Shown here: positions 31,299 through 39,700 of the stretch, in pieces
Numbering within the stretch: the stretch's first letter is position 1
Layout of the letters: every line of letters starts with the position of its first letter
IMG/VR virus record: IMGVR_UViG_3300036979_000143
Span: 1-63,559 of that record
Length of the DNA stretch: 63,559 nucleotides
Reading direction: 5' to 3' (one strand)
Origin: a virus
Made by a program: the position numbers and the translations under genes
The notes under the pieces: model-generated
What the model was told of the DNA's origin: nothing
The model's input: the letters and a program-made list of their open reading frames with translations, nothing else
Databases searched by the model: none

Positions 31299-31724
31299 TT
31301 ATTCCTTTTCGTCAAGAGGATTTTTCATTTTTTCTGCATCTTCTTTCTCTTCTTTATAGGTATCGAAAATATCCTCTGCGTTATTGCTGTACCACTCGCA
31401 AACCTCTTGATGAATGTAGTAGTAAATAGCGGCCATCCCGTCATTCTCGCGTGGATTATCACCAACGCCAGCATTGAAGTAAGCTCGCTCAAGCTCCCGG
31501 CTGTGTAGATACCAAGCAGTTTCTATTTCATGGGTATAGATTGGAACTGATGAATCTACGATTTCGTGGATTGCTCCAGAGTAGTCTAGGTCATTGCTCA
31601 AGCAAGGAACCTCGTCAGGCTCGTTCTCGTTTAGATACTTGATGAGTTCTTCTTTGACTTCATCAATGGCTACCTCAACCCGGTCGGGAAGAGAATCTTC
31701 GATTTCTATATTTATTTTAGACAT
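31299..31724 (-). CDS. Acidic hypothetical protein
   Basis: This 141-residue, strongly acidic, helical protein has AWYLHSRELERAYFNAGVGD followed by AAIYYYIHQEVCEW. The charge and fold suggest a phage protein that binds a basic host or phage partner, perhaps a DNA mimic; this is speculation from composition. Its stop is 21 nt after the previous gene start. Confidence 0.6.
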   Translation of the reverse strand: MSKINIEIEDSLPDRVEVAIDEVKEELIKYLNENEPDEVPCLSNDLDYSGAIHEIVDSSVPIYTHEIETAWYLHSRELERAYFNAGVGDNPRENDGMAAIYYYIHQEVCEWYSNNAEDIFDTYKEEKEDAEKMKNPLDEKE

Positions 31725-31739
31725 AAGTTTTTTGTTGTT

Positions 31740-31943
31740 TTACGAGTGAGCGTGTCCGTCTATCTCAATACCGATGAAGATATTGCGAAACTTTACGCCG
31801 ATTGCGCCATCTCCGCACAGGATATACGAGACGCTTTCTGGTTGCTCGTTGTATCGCTCGCATAGGCGGTCAAAACTACGCTTCTGTTCTGATGACACAG
31901 CGAAAGTATCGCTGCCTAGGGTTATGATTTCTGATCTATTCAT
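31740..31943 (-). CDS. Small hypothetical protein
   Basis: This 67-residue alpha/beta protein has SYILCGDGAIGVKFRNIFIG as a strand-turn-strand core. It overlaps the upstream gene by 8 nt. Function unknown. Confidence 0.55.
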   Translation of the reverse strand: MNRSEIITLGSDTFAVSSEQKRSFDRLCERYNEQPESVSYILCGDGAIGVKFRNIFIGIEIDGHAHS

Positions 31944-32265
31944 TTATTATGTTTATTAGTGTTTCGTCTTGTTCTTGCACCATCGTTTCGATGGCTTTGG
32001 TGAGTTCCCACGCCAAATTCTCGCTAATATCTGCGTCCGTAAACGAGACATCAATATCGTAGGGAATTTCCCCGTAAATTTCTTCAGTAGCGTGAGATGA
32101 CCATTCAGAATTAGGAGCGTAGTCGCGGAATCCGACTGAACCTTGTTCTGTTGAAATATCAAGATCAACTTCAAGATCGCCTAGGTTCTCTATTTGATGT
32201 TTCGCCTCAAGATGAGTGAGGAACTTTTTGCTGAAAAGGCGGGATAGTTGTATTGTGATTTCCAT
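31936..32265 (-). CDS. Hypothetical protein
   Basis: ATG 32263-32265 (MEITIQLSRLFSKKF) gives 109 residues and leaves a 1-nt gap to the upstream stop; an ATG six codons earlier would overlap it. It is acidic, with mixed strands and helices; no Cys and no membrane segment. No recognised family. Confidence 0.6.
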   Translation of the reverse strand: MEITIQLSRLFSKKFLTHLEAKHQIENLGDLEVDLDISTEQGSVGFRDYAPNSEWSSHATEEIYGEIPYDIDVSFTDADISENLAWELTKAIETMVQEQDETLINIINE

Positions 32266-32266
32266 A

Positions 32267-32440
32267 TTATTTAACAAGTTCAATCATGTCGGCACTCACG
32301 AGTTCAGTAGGACGGATTCCTCCGTGTTCCCAAACCAAAGGTTCGATAAAGCCTCGGTAGCCATTCCACTCGACTACTAGGTATTCTTCATCTCCACCTT
32401 CCCATTCGGGACGGATTTTAACGATACATCCTGCGTGCAT
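32267..32440 (-). CDS. Small SH3-like hypothetical protein
   Basis: This 57-residue frame, flanked by 1-nt gaps, has beta-rich sequence (VKIRPEWEGGDEEYLVVEWN) similar in style to small barrel proteins of phages. SD-free, following the 32442 gene by one base. Confidence 0.6.
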   Translation of the reverse strand: MHAGCIVKIRPEWEGGDEEYLVVEWNGYRGFIEPLVWEHGGIRPTELVSADMIELVK

Positions 32441-32441
32441 A

Positions 32442-32624
32442 TTATTTAAGGAAAGCAGGGATTTCTTTTTTGGCGTTACGAGCGACAGCCTTGTGGAAGC
32501 CAGCCACTAGGTCTAAAGCGTACTGAAGGGAGTCGCAGTTGATATTATCTTCAACGTCATTGTTGAAGAAATGAACGAGGTACTTTCCGTTTGGTTTAGC
32601 GGAGATTGTCGTTTGAGGATTCAT
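32442..32624 (-). CDS. Small hypothetical protein behind leader element A
   Basis: This 60-residue alpha/beta protein (GKYLVHFFNNDVEDNINCDS) is the first gene after the conserved hairpin leader A and starts after AATAAATAAA. Function unknown. Confidence 0.6.
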   Translation of the reverse strand: MNPQTTISAKPNGKYLVHFFNNDVEDNINCDSLQYALDLVAGFHKAVARNAKKEIPAFLK

Positions 32625-32725
32625 TTTATTTATTAGGATTTATTTATTGGATTCAACTAACACAATCAGTTTCGCTCCGATTGTCCTACATGGAAAGCAA
32701 AATCGTACTTAAAAAATACTTTTTT
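32622..32725 (-). promoter_or_regulatory. Conserved 5'-leader hairpin element, copy A
   Basis: This region precedes the 32442-32624 gene. The hairpin at 32662-32684 has arms ACAATC/GATTGT with GGAG on the 5' side of the loop. Upstream TTTGCTTTCCATGTAGGACA is nearly identical to copy B and partly to copy C; downstream GTTAGTTGAATCCAATAAAT matches copy C. A possible 21-codon frame (MRKKVFFKYDFAFHVGQSER) also crosses it and has a relative in copy B. The rest of the 161-bp gap (to 32785) shows nothing clear. Confidence 0.65.
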
Positions 32726-32785
32726 TCTCATCTAGGGATCAGTTTAAAATGCTTTCGATTTCTGGTGAGGACAACGTCTAGGCGG

Positions 32786-33088
32786 TCAAATAAAAACTCC
32801 GAATGCAGGATTCTTGGACTCTAAAACAGGGTCATTGAACCGCTTTAGTAGCTTTTGGCGGTCTTGTTCGGTAATCTGAACGGAAAACCAATATAGTGCT
32901 TTTTTAGCCCTGCGGCATCCCGGCTCTGCTCGGAGAATCGCGATTCGCAAAAGGTTGGGAAAATCGGGGTGATCGCCATCGACGAAAAATTTGTCCTTGG
33001 TGCTATGCACTCCTGATTGCGGAGGTATCGGATGCCCGGTTGCCTCTGCGTCTTGGTAGAAATCAACATTCAGTAGTATTGCGTTCAT
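32786..33088 (-). CDS. Hypothetical protein
   Basis: This 100-residue protein is soluble alpha/beta, with FPNLLRIAILRAEPGCRRAK as a basic helix and LYWFSVQITEQDRQKLLKRF near the end. The stop is 3 nt before the region holding leader A. No family recognised. Confidence 0.6.
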   Translation of the reverse strand: MNAILLNVDFYQDAEATGHPIPPQSGVHSTKDKFFVDGDHPDFPNLLRIAILRAEPGCRRAKKALYWFSVQITEQDRQKLLKRFNDPVLESKNPAFGVFI

Positions 33089-33090
33089 GT

Positions 33091-33285
33091 TTATTCGTCG
33101 TATCCACAGCAGTTGTAACCTTCATAACCATAATCTTCATCGGTTCCGAACCCGGCTGAAGCTAGTGCCTCGGCATCGTCGGAATAGTCGTCAGGCATCC
33201 TTCCTGTTGCTTGCGTTTCAGGATCATCTAGAACTGCTTTTTCTGATGCGTCCTCGGGGATTGGTTCGTTGTATATATTAGTCAT
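33091..33285 (-). CDS. Acidic small protein with Tyr/Cys tail
   Basis: This 64-residue, very acidic protein (DDPETQATGRMPDDYSDDAE) ends in a Tyr/Gly/Cys tail (YGYEGYNCCGYDE). Composition suggests a disordered, possibly DNA-mimic or decoy peptide. It follows an AT-rich leader related in layout to the conserved elements. Confidence 0.55.
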   Translation of the reverse strand: MTNIYNEPIPEDASEKAVLDDPETQATGRMPDDYSDDAEALASAGFGTDEDYGYEGYNCCGYDE

Positions 33286-33387
33286 TTTTTTATTTATTTA
33301 TGTTTACCGACAACGTCAATGAAAGCGTGGATTGTTAAAAAAACAAAGCCATTTTTTTAACTGTTTTACTCTTTCAAATCATGTTTT
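33286..33387 (-). promoter_or_regulatory. AT-rich leader (possible degenerate copy D)
   Basis: This 102-bp gap has the same order as the conserved leaders: GAGTAAAA, an A/T run, GCTTTC and AATAAATAAA before the ATG, but the hairpin is weak (CAAT/ATTG) and GGAG is missing. It may be a diverged relative or just an AT-rich spacer with a promoter. Confidence 0.35.
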
Positions 33388-33609
33388 TCAAATAGCTGAA
33401 TATATATGAACATGGAAGCACGTTCCTGTTTCTCCTGCGTTCGTTGCTTCCAGTTCGGCGCAATATGGGTAGCAAACGTAGGTTGCCTTGCTGATTTTGT
33501 GTTTCTTTAATCTCGGAAAATCAGAAATCACAAAATCTCTGAAATCTGTAACAGATACTATTTCAGGGACATCCGGTGGGTCAGAGTCTTTGTCGCAAAT
33601 AATTATCAT
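33388..33609 (-). CDS. Small hypothetical protein
   Basis: This 73-residue alpha/beta protein, with ISDFPRLKKHKISKATYVCY in the middle, overlaps the 33606 gene by 4 nt (ATGA). Function unknown. Confidence 0.55.
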   Translation of the reverse strand: MIIICDKDSDPPDVPEIVSVTDFRDFVISDFPRLKKHKISKATYVCYPYCAELEATNAGETGTCFHVHIYSAI

Positions 33610-34061
33610 AATTCTTTGATTATTTTGATTGCGGACTGGAGTTCAAGGATAACGCGATTCCTTTCTCCGTTGATGGAGTGCATGATGCATTCTTTCTGAT
33701 TCCGCAATGCTACAATTTCGTCCTGTAGGCGTTTTTTAATTATCTCGTCGGGGTTTTCCTCAAGAATCTCCATAAGCATCCACACGGACTGTTTAGAGAA
33801 TCCTCCAACGTGCCAATCGGTGATGTTTTGAACATCTTCCCCTTCGTTTCCGCAGTAGTTCTTTCCGTTCTTCCAGTTGTAGATGGTAGCAATAGTGCCG
33901 TCTTCAAATTTAATGATCCATTCTGCGTCGATTTTGTAAGCGTCTCCCTCGCAAGGCTCACCAAACAAGGAGACTAATTTATCGTAGTCACATTTTATGT
34001 AACCCTGAAGGCAAGATCCGTTGATATTAATTTTCCTGTCGTTGTGTGTTTTGTATTTCAT
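33606..34061 (-). CDS. Hypothetical protein with recurrent phage domain
   Basis: In this 151-residue protein, residues 20-85 (IKCDYDKLVSLFGEPCEGDA, then WIIKFEDGTIATIYNWKNGK, then ITDWHVGGFSK) form a domain of the F-G-P-x-E-xD-K / W-xF-xDGT-x-ATIYNWK type that I associate with many phages and large DNA viruses. The C-terminal half is a coiled coil (KKRLQDEIVALRNQKECIMH). No enzymatic role known. Confidence 0.7.
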   Translation of the reverse strand: MKYKTHNDRKININGSCLQGYIKCDYDKLVSLFGEPCEGDAYKIDAEWIIKFEDGTIATIYNWKNGKNYCGNEGEDVQNITDWHVGGFSKQSVWMLMEILEENPDEIIKKRLQDEIVALRNQKECIMHSINGERNRVILELQSAIKIIKEL

Positions 34062-34065
34062 AGGT

Positions 34066-34233
34066 TTACTCGCGATAGTCTTGAATCGTAGTAACTAGGC
34101 CGTCGAAATCTTCTTCAGGGCCAAACAAGTCAGCCGCAGCATAAACGATTTCCAGCGGCACTCCGTAATCTTCAGCAAGGCTATCTAGGTAGTCTTTGCG
34201 GTTTTTGTATCCGTTTTCAGTATATACACTCAT
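34066..34233 (-). CDS. Small acidic hypothetical protein
   Basis: ATG 34231-34233 (MSVYTENGYKNRKDYLDSLA) follows AATAAATAAA and gives 55 residues; the longer frame would overlap the upstream gene. Helical and acidic (AADLFGPEEDFDGLVTTIQD). Similar short proteins are common in phage accessory regions. Confidence 0.6.
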   Translation of the reverse strand: MSVYTENGYKNRKDYLDSLAEDYGVPLEIVYAAADLFGPEEDFDGLVTTIQDYRE

Positions 34234-34238
34234 TTTAT

Positions 34239-34379
34239 TTATTTTTGTTTGGCCCATGCTTTCTGATAAATGGCAAACACACGCTTGCCATATTCAGAGT
34301 GTTTACTAGCAGGGATTCTATGCTGTTTGCACCACGCAACAAAATCTTTGCGGCACATCATTTGTTGAACCATATTCAT
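34239..34379 (-). CDS. Small basic Cys-containing peptide
   Basis: The 46-residue frame overlaps the upstream stop as TAATG. Basic and helical (CRKDFVAWCKQHRIPASKHS), it resembles a very small DNA-binding domain. Overlap on one side and AATAAATAAA spacing on the other support translation. Confidence 0.55.
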   Translation of the reverse strand: MNMVQQMMCRKDFVAWCKQHRIPASKHSEYGKRVFAIYQKAWAKQK

Positions 34380-34465
34380 TAGTTCCAGATTATGCAGAGG
34401 ATGATGAAGGAGATGAACGCTTCAACTAACAGGATCTGAAGCACGTTTGCAAAAAGGTCTTTCAT
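34379..34465 (-). CDS. Tiny membrane peptide
   Basis: This 28-codon frame after AATAAATAAA encodes one hydrophobic helix (VLQILLVEAFISFIILCIIW) with an acidic/basic start. The stop overlaps the next start (TAATG). It may be a small membrane effector; function unknown. Confidence 0.5.
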   Translation of the reverse strand: MKDLFANVLQILLVEAFISFIILCIIWN

Positions 34466-34470
34466 TTTAT

Positions 34471-34611
34471 TTATTTGTGGCAGGGACGCTTGGTGCCAAG
34501 ATAGACATGGATAACGCCACGAACCCTTTCACCGATAATTTGCCCTTTGGAATTAACCAGAGTTTTGAATTTTTTGGAGGCAAGGAATTCGTCACGATTT
34601 GCAGTTGTCAT
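34471..34611 (-). CDS. Small basic protein behind leader element B
   Basis: This 46-residue basic alpha/beta peptide (FLASKKFKTLVNSKGQIIGE) is the first gene after leader B and starts after AATAAATAAA. It may bind nucleic acid. Function unknown. Confidence 0.55.
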   Translation of the reverse strand: MTTANRDEFLASKKFKTLVNSKGQIIGERVRGVIHVYLGTKRPCHK

Positions 34612-34710
34612 TTTATTTATTTTTGTTTGGGTTTCTTAACGCAGTCAATCAAACCTCCGATTGTCCTACAAGGAAAGAAAAAAAATGCACTTTTTTCATT
34701 CTAAAGAGTA
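34609..34710 (-). promoter_or_regulatory. Conserved 5'-leader hairpin element, copy B
   Basis: The hairpin at 34646-34663 has arms CAATC/GATTG with GGAG in the loop; upstream TTTCCTTGTAGGACAATCGG is nearly identical to copy A. A 16-codon frame (MKKVHFFSFLVGQSEV) crosses it, related to the frame in copy A. It precedes the 34471 gene. An AAAAAA/TTTTTT stem with GTGC loop just upstream looks like a weak terminator of the Erv1-like gene. Confidence 0.65.
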
Positions 34711-34717
34711 AAAAACT

Positions 34718-35410
34718 TTAAAAAGAACGCTTTTCCCATGCCTCGCGAGCGTGTTCCACGGAAATCGTCGGCTTCCCGATGCGATCGTTCACATCGTTAT
34801 GGAGATGAACGCTCCACGCAAACAAATCTTGCCAAACCGGGGGATTCTCCGAAACGTATTTTCGGAAATGTTCAGCGCATGGGCAGTCTCCAAAATTGAG
34901 TGCAGAAGCCCATTGCTCAAACCATATCGTATCATCTGTTCCTTTGTGGCGTAGTGCAAATAGATGCAACTCTGCCCAATAGCGAGAAATATTCAAGGGA
35001 GTGATTTGATCGGATGGTTTTGTTGCGTGAGCGCGATCAACTTCATTGGCTGAGTTTTCCACCCAACGCTGATGCCTATCCCAATCTATTCCCAAGTGCT
35101 TGCATACTTCCATTTCAATCCTCATCGCGAGAGCGTGTTCCCGGCGATATGGTGCGTTCTTATTGTCTCCCGGCTCGTCTAGTTCTGGGTTGGCAATATC
35201 CCAAGCAGAAACTTCTTCCTCGGTGATCCCTGCTTTTTTGCAGGCCCACGCCTCCACCATTTCGTGCAATGCTACTAGGAAGGCACTATCGTCCTGACCG
35301 CCATATTCAGGCACAAAGACTTGAAGTGTCCCGTCAGGAAGGAACCTCCAGTCTCCGCAAGTGCTGTATCGAATGGCGAACGGATCAACCGATTTAATCT
35401 CAATCTTCAT
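34718..35410 (-). CDS. HExxE metal-site / Erv1-Alr-like sulfhydryl oxidase fusion
   Basis: This 230-residue protein seems to have two parts. Residues 1-110 contain LVALHEMVEAW (H49, E50, E53) and a later H92, like a metal site. Residues 140-222 resemble Erv1/Alr: RYWAELHLFALR, WFEQWASALNFGDCPCAEHF and WSVHLHNDVNDRIGKP, the last being the HNxVN FAD-binding motif. The active site reads CPC (C176, C178), a CxC rather than the normal CxxC. It might oxidise thiols or be a non-catalytic relative. It overlaps the ATP-grasp gene by 11 nt, so the two probably act together. Confidence 0.7.
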   Translation of the reverse strand: MKIEIKSVDPFAIRYSTCGDWRFLPDGTLQVFVPEYGGQDDSAFLVALHEMVEAWACKKAGITEEEVSAWDIANPELDEPGDNKNAPYRREHALAMRIEMEVCKHLGIDWDRHQRWVENSANEVDRAHATKPSDQITPLNISRYWAELHLFALRHKGTDDTIWFEQWASALNFGDCPCAEHFRKYVSENPPVWQDLFAWSVHLHNDVNDRIGKPTISVEHAREAWEKRSF

Positions 35411-36716
35411 CTGAAGGGGATTCTTCGTACATATTCAACCCTAGTTCTTCCAGTTTGCTGATCTGCTCTTTGATGTTTTCGATCGCGCCAAGTTTCGCCT
35501 CCAGATAATACCCGGTCACTTGCTCGGCATTGTCAACGGCATTATCTAACGCCTCTTCCATGGTATTCCCAAGCCCAATGACAGCACCGCATTCAGGAAG
35601 CCCAACGGCTTGAGGAATAGCATAATATGTATCATTGATCTTGGTTGCGTTGCGCAGCTTCACCATATCGCGGATTTCGTCCGGGAACTCAATCGGTTGC
35701 CACCCCTTATCTGCCCATGAGCTATGCAACATGATCTCGGCACCGAATTTAGCAGTAGCTTCAGGCTCAACCACGATGCCATTTGCTCCGTACCAAATGC
35801 AGTCAGCAAGGTTAGCGTATTGCTCTTGATAAAGCTCGTTGGGAGGCGAGGGAGCGCGAGCGCAAAGGTCGATCATGTAAGGCTCCATGTCCTTGCCAAC
35901 GCGAACCTCCGTACTGACGAATCCACGCCAGTTGTAGGCCGCAAAAACGGGTTTCATTCGCTCGTTGAAGCGAGTCACGACCTCGGGAAGCTCGTCGTAG
36001 CGTTTGAAAATGGAGGCAAACCCTACGTCTTTGATTTCGATGCCGCTGATAAGGTGTTCAGGATATTTGCACTCGCCTTCTGGAGTAGTGATTGCCCAGC
36101 AGTCAGTTCCTACCTCGACGCGATCGGGCAGCGCAGCTTCTACGCAAAATTCAATGATATGTTTGAATGCCCCTAGTTGGCTTTCAACCTCATCCAGCTT
36201 CGGCTCAACAGACTTATAGTTAGGGCTGTGGAACGTCTCAAAAGTGCCACGATACTTGTCAATCTTGACATAGACGTTCTCGTTTTCTTTCAAAAATGCA
36301 CGTAGGTTAGCCATGCCTTTGATGTGCCAGTATTTCCCTACTGGCATATCTAAAGCCTTCAAAATATCTTTCATTCCCTCGCGTTGAAGCTCAAGGCACT
36401 CTCCAACCCGGCTTCCCCATACAACTTTGCCCATTTTCTCAAGCATGGTTTGTTCCCATCCCATGTAGATGTCAGGAAAGCAGAAAAGGTCAACCTCATC
36501 GAAATGAGGCCCATAAATACTATCTACTACGAATAGGTTCTGATCCTCAAAACCATGCCCGATGTAGGCTAGGTTCATTTTGGCGAACGCCGACTCCCAA
36601 GGAACGTAGTAGTAAACTTTCTTGTATGTTTTGGCGAGTTTTAGGGCAAGTTCGATAAACAATCCGTTATCGACTACTAGCGCGACTACATCTTTTGGGT
36701 CTTTTGGTTCAGGCAT
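35400..36716 (-). CDS. ATP-grasp ligase
   Basis: This 438-residue protein has a pre-ATP-grasp N-terminal domain (VVALVVDNGLFIELALKLAK) up to about residue 120. The ATP-grasp fold follows: NENVYVKIDKYRGTFETFHS (Lys binding ATP, about 165-185), VEVGTDCWAI, and metal/ATP residues in YNWRGFVSTEVRV and PYMIDLCARAPSPPNELYQE. The end is helical and acidic. Relatives include PurD and peptide/amide ligases; the substrate is unknown. It stands just after the giant polyvalent gene and before the Erv1-like gene, possibly at the head of the early operon. TACATTTG lies 3 nt before the ATG. Confidence 0.82.
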   Translation of the reverse strand: MPEPKDPKDVVALVVDNGLFIELALKLAKTYKKVYYYVPWESAFAKMNLAYIGHGFEDQNLFVVDSIYGPHFDEVDLFCFPDIYMGWEQTMLEKMGKVVWGSRVGECLELQREGMKDILKALDMPVGKYWHIKGMANLRAFLKENENVYVKIDKYRGTFETFHSPNYKSVEPKLDEVESQLGAFKHIIEFCVEAALPDRVEVGTDCWAITTPEGECKYPEHLISGIEIKDVGFASIFKRYDELPEVVTRFNERMKPVFAAYNWRGFVSTEVRVGKDMEPYMIDLCARAPSPPNELYQEQYANLADCIWYGANGIVVEPEATAKFGAEIMLHSSWADKGWQPIEFPDEIRDMVKLRNATKINDTYYAIPQAVGLPECGAVIGLGNTMEEALDNAVDNAEQVTGYYLEAKLGAIENIKEQISKLEELGLNMYEESPSDED

Positions 36717-36760
36717 AACAAATGTACAGTTATTGAGTGAAATTATTTTTGCAAGTCAGT

Positions 36761-39700
36761 TTAGGCTGTTTGAGTGTTTTGTTGCTGCGTTGTCATCGCT
36801 TGAGGTTGTCCTTTTTCAAGGATTGTTTTGCGCATTTCAGGAGTGATCTTAACTTTCCAGATTTTGCTTTGCTTCCCTGCTTCGCCACCAGAATTGATAT
36901 GATCCCAAGCAAGATCAGTTGCAAGCTCCTGAACCCTATTGAAGAATTCCATTTCATTTGCATCCTCATCTAACCCTTCTTGTTTAGCTTTTTCTTCGGC
37001 TTGCTCCATGAATAAATCCTGCAAGTGTTGAGGAAGATCAACTGGTTCCATGTGTTTGTGTGTTGAGGCAGAAGTAGTTTTTGATTGTTCGACTTTTCCT
37101 CCCCATTTTTTCACATACTTTTCAACTTCTTTTGGCAATATTTGGTCGTAGAATCCTTTCATTCCCTCGCCTCCTACCTTGATGTCTTGTCCCTCAAGAA
37201 CCTTGTCGGAAACTCCTTTTGGTGTTGGTTTTCCCCAATCCTGTTCAAGAAGTTTTTTTGCAGTCTCTTTACCGATGTAATCTTCTATTTCAGATTCATC
37301 TTTAATGTCTTTGTCCATTACTCTTCCGCCAGATTTACCCCAAGCAGAAAGTTGCAAAGATCCGTCTCCTTTCTTCAGCAAAACAATCTGTTCAACTTCT
37401 TTGCTCAAATCATAGCGTTCAGCTTGAACTTCTCCGCTTGTCCAACCGATCCAATCTTTTCCTTGGTCAACTGCATCACGCAAGGCTCTTTTGAAAAGCT
37501 GAATATTCCAATCCTTTCGGAAGGGTGCATCGGGAACGCTATTTGGCTTATCTTTATGTAGCTGGACAACTCTTTGAATTGCTTCTTCTGCTGATTTTGA
37601 TTTTGTATCGCCTGTCAAAAGAGCAACATTGTTTGCATCTCTTACTTGCCACGCTTGTCCGTCAATACCGGACGGACGCAATGTTGCAGTCCATCCTGTT
37701 GTGTCGATTGGTTTTTCCTCTCCTTTATACCCTTGTTTCCTTCCTGCTTGATGCCTGTCAGACTGAAGTTCCTCAATGAAAAGACCATTCCCATCTGCAT
37801 CAGAACGCTCATTCAGCCTCATGTGGGCTACATAGTTCGGGATGTCGGTAAAATGAGGGGACTTATATTTCGGTTTTGCACCTCCTGATGAAACTGAGTT
37901 GTTGGCGTGTCTTGCGTGGCCCTCTGCTATTTCTTGCGATCCATATGCTCCAACAATATCGCCATTAGAACCAATAACTTGCCACCCTTCACCTACGGGA
38001 TAAACAGCGTATTTCACGTTTGATAAATCAACATTATCGCTAGGCATCGTCATAACTACCTCGCGATAGTTTTTCCCTTCTGGCATCGTGTATTTTTGGA
38101 ATTTTGGATCTAGGTACAAGTTTCTACTTTCCTCTTTAAGTTTTAGGATTTCATCAGAACGATCAAAAAGCCTTTTATATTCTTCCTCATATTTTTTGGC
38201 GGCATCATAATTTCCGTCTTTACTTGCTTGTGATGATTTTTCTGACAATTCAGTTCTTTTCTTCATGTTTTCGATGCCTTCCAATCTCAAAGCCTCATAC
38301 TCATCCCTAGCTTTTCTCGCAGAAGCCTCGCCTCGCTCAACATCCTTGAACTGAATCTGGCCTTCACTCTTCAAATAATCAAGAACCTCTTGTTTCGTGA
38401 CATTTTTCTTGCCTTCTAGGAATCCTTCAAGATTAGACCATTTTATCTCATCCGGCTTCACTCCTGATCCTTTAGCGGGATCAACAATAGCCATGATTTG
38501 CTGAACTGATGCTTTATTAGGCATCTTTTCGTCTATGGTTTTTTGCAACTGCGAGTAGAATCCAGCTTCCGAAGTAGGATATTTTTGAGCAAATTCAGGA
38601 GAGAAATTTGCCCTCATCGGTTGTAATTCACCAATAGGAGGGAATGGGGAACTGATGCTTGTATCTGAAACTAACTGTTTCCATTTTCCATTTTTGTCTT
38701 TATATTCCAACAAATTAGGAGGGATGTTCCCTCTTCCTTGAAGTAAAACTTCCCCTGTTCCTTCATCAAACTGAATTCCTTGTTCATTTTCAGGATATTT
38801 TCCAAACAAATCTATAAGTTTTTGCTTATTTATTCTAAAAAGATTTCCAGAGTCTAGTGAAGAATAGTATTCTGTATTTTCAGGAGTATTTCCCATATAA
38901 ACCCCTTCTCCAGAATAACCTTCTTCAGAAGGTCTAATTCCTTCCTTTATGAAATCTTTTGGATTTGCGTCTGTTAAATGATAAACATAAGGGTCCGTTG
39001 TCCCAAATGTTTGTTTTTCTCCTGTTTTTAACACTTCTATCTGATTAGTATCAAAAACCAAATAAGAATCATTTCCTTCATTTTCAATTTGGTTTTTGTA
39101 AATTAAACCATCGTACCCTTCTTTTTTGGCTTTTGAAATTTCTTCTTTCCAATCGTTGATTACATCACGAACACGTTTGAAGTTTCCTACAAGATTCGCT
39201 TTTGTATAATTGCCTATACTTTCAATTTTTTCAGTAGAATCAATTCCGTATTGTTTGTTTATTGTTTGATTTGCGTTTAGTTCTGCCTGTTTTTTTGTCC
39301 GAAACCCGGAATCTGTAAAATCTCTGCTTTCTTGGGTTTCTGTTGCCCAATGCCAATTTCCTGAATCATCTTTATATGTTTCATACTCTGTTTTTGCTTT
39401 TTTTCTTTCTTCTGCGGATGTTTTTGTTCCAAAATGAATTCCTCCTTCAGTGTTTGCCGGTTTTTGAACATTTGCATCATACGAACCATAATGCCAAACT
39501 GGTCCTATTTTCAGTTTGTTGCCATCAACAATCTCAACTGATACAGGAGCTTCAGGGGTGAATTGCGCTCCAAATGACTGTTTTTCTCCGCTGGGAGCGA
39601 AAGACGACCCCATCTGACCGGAATCCTTGCCTTGAATGGCATTTATTCCTCTCAGGATAGGGCTAGAAATCGTCGGAGCGGTTTCCCTTGAAGGTTTTGC

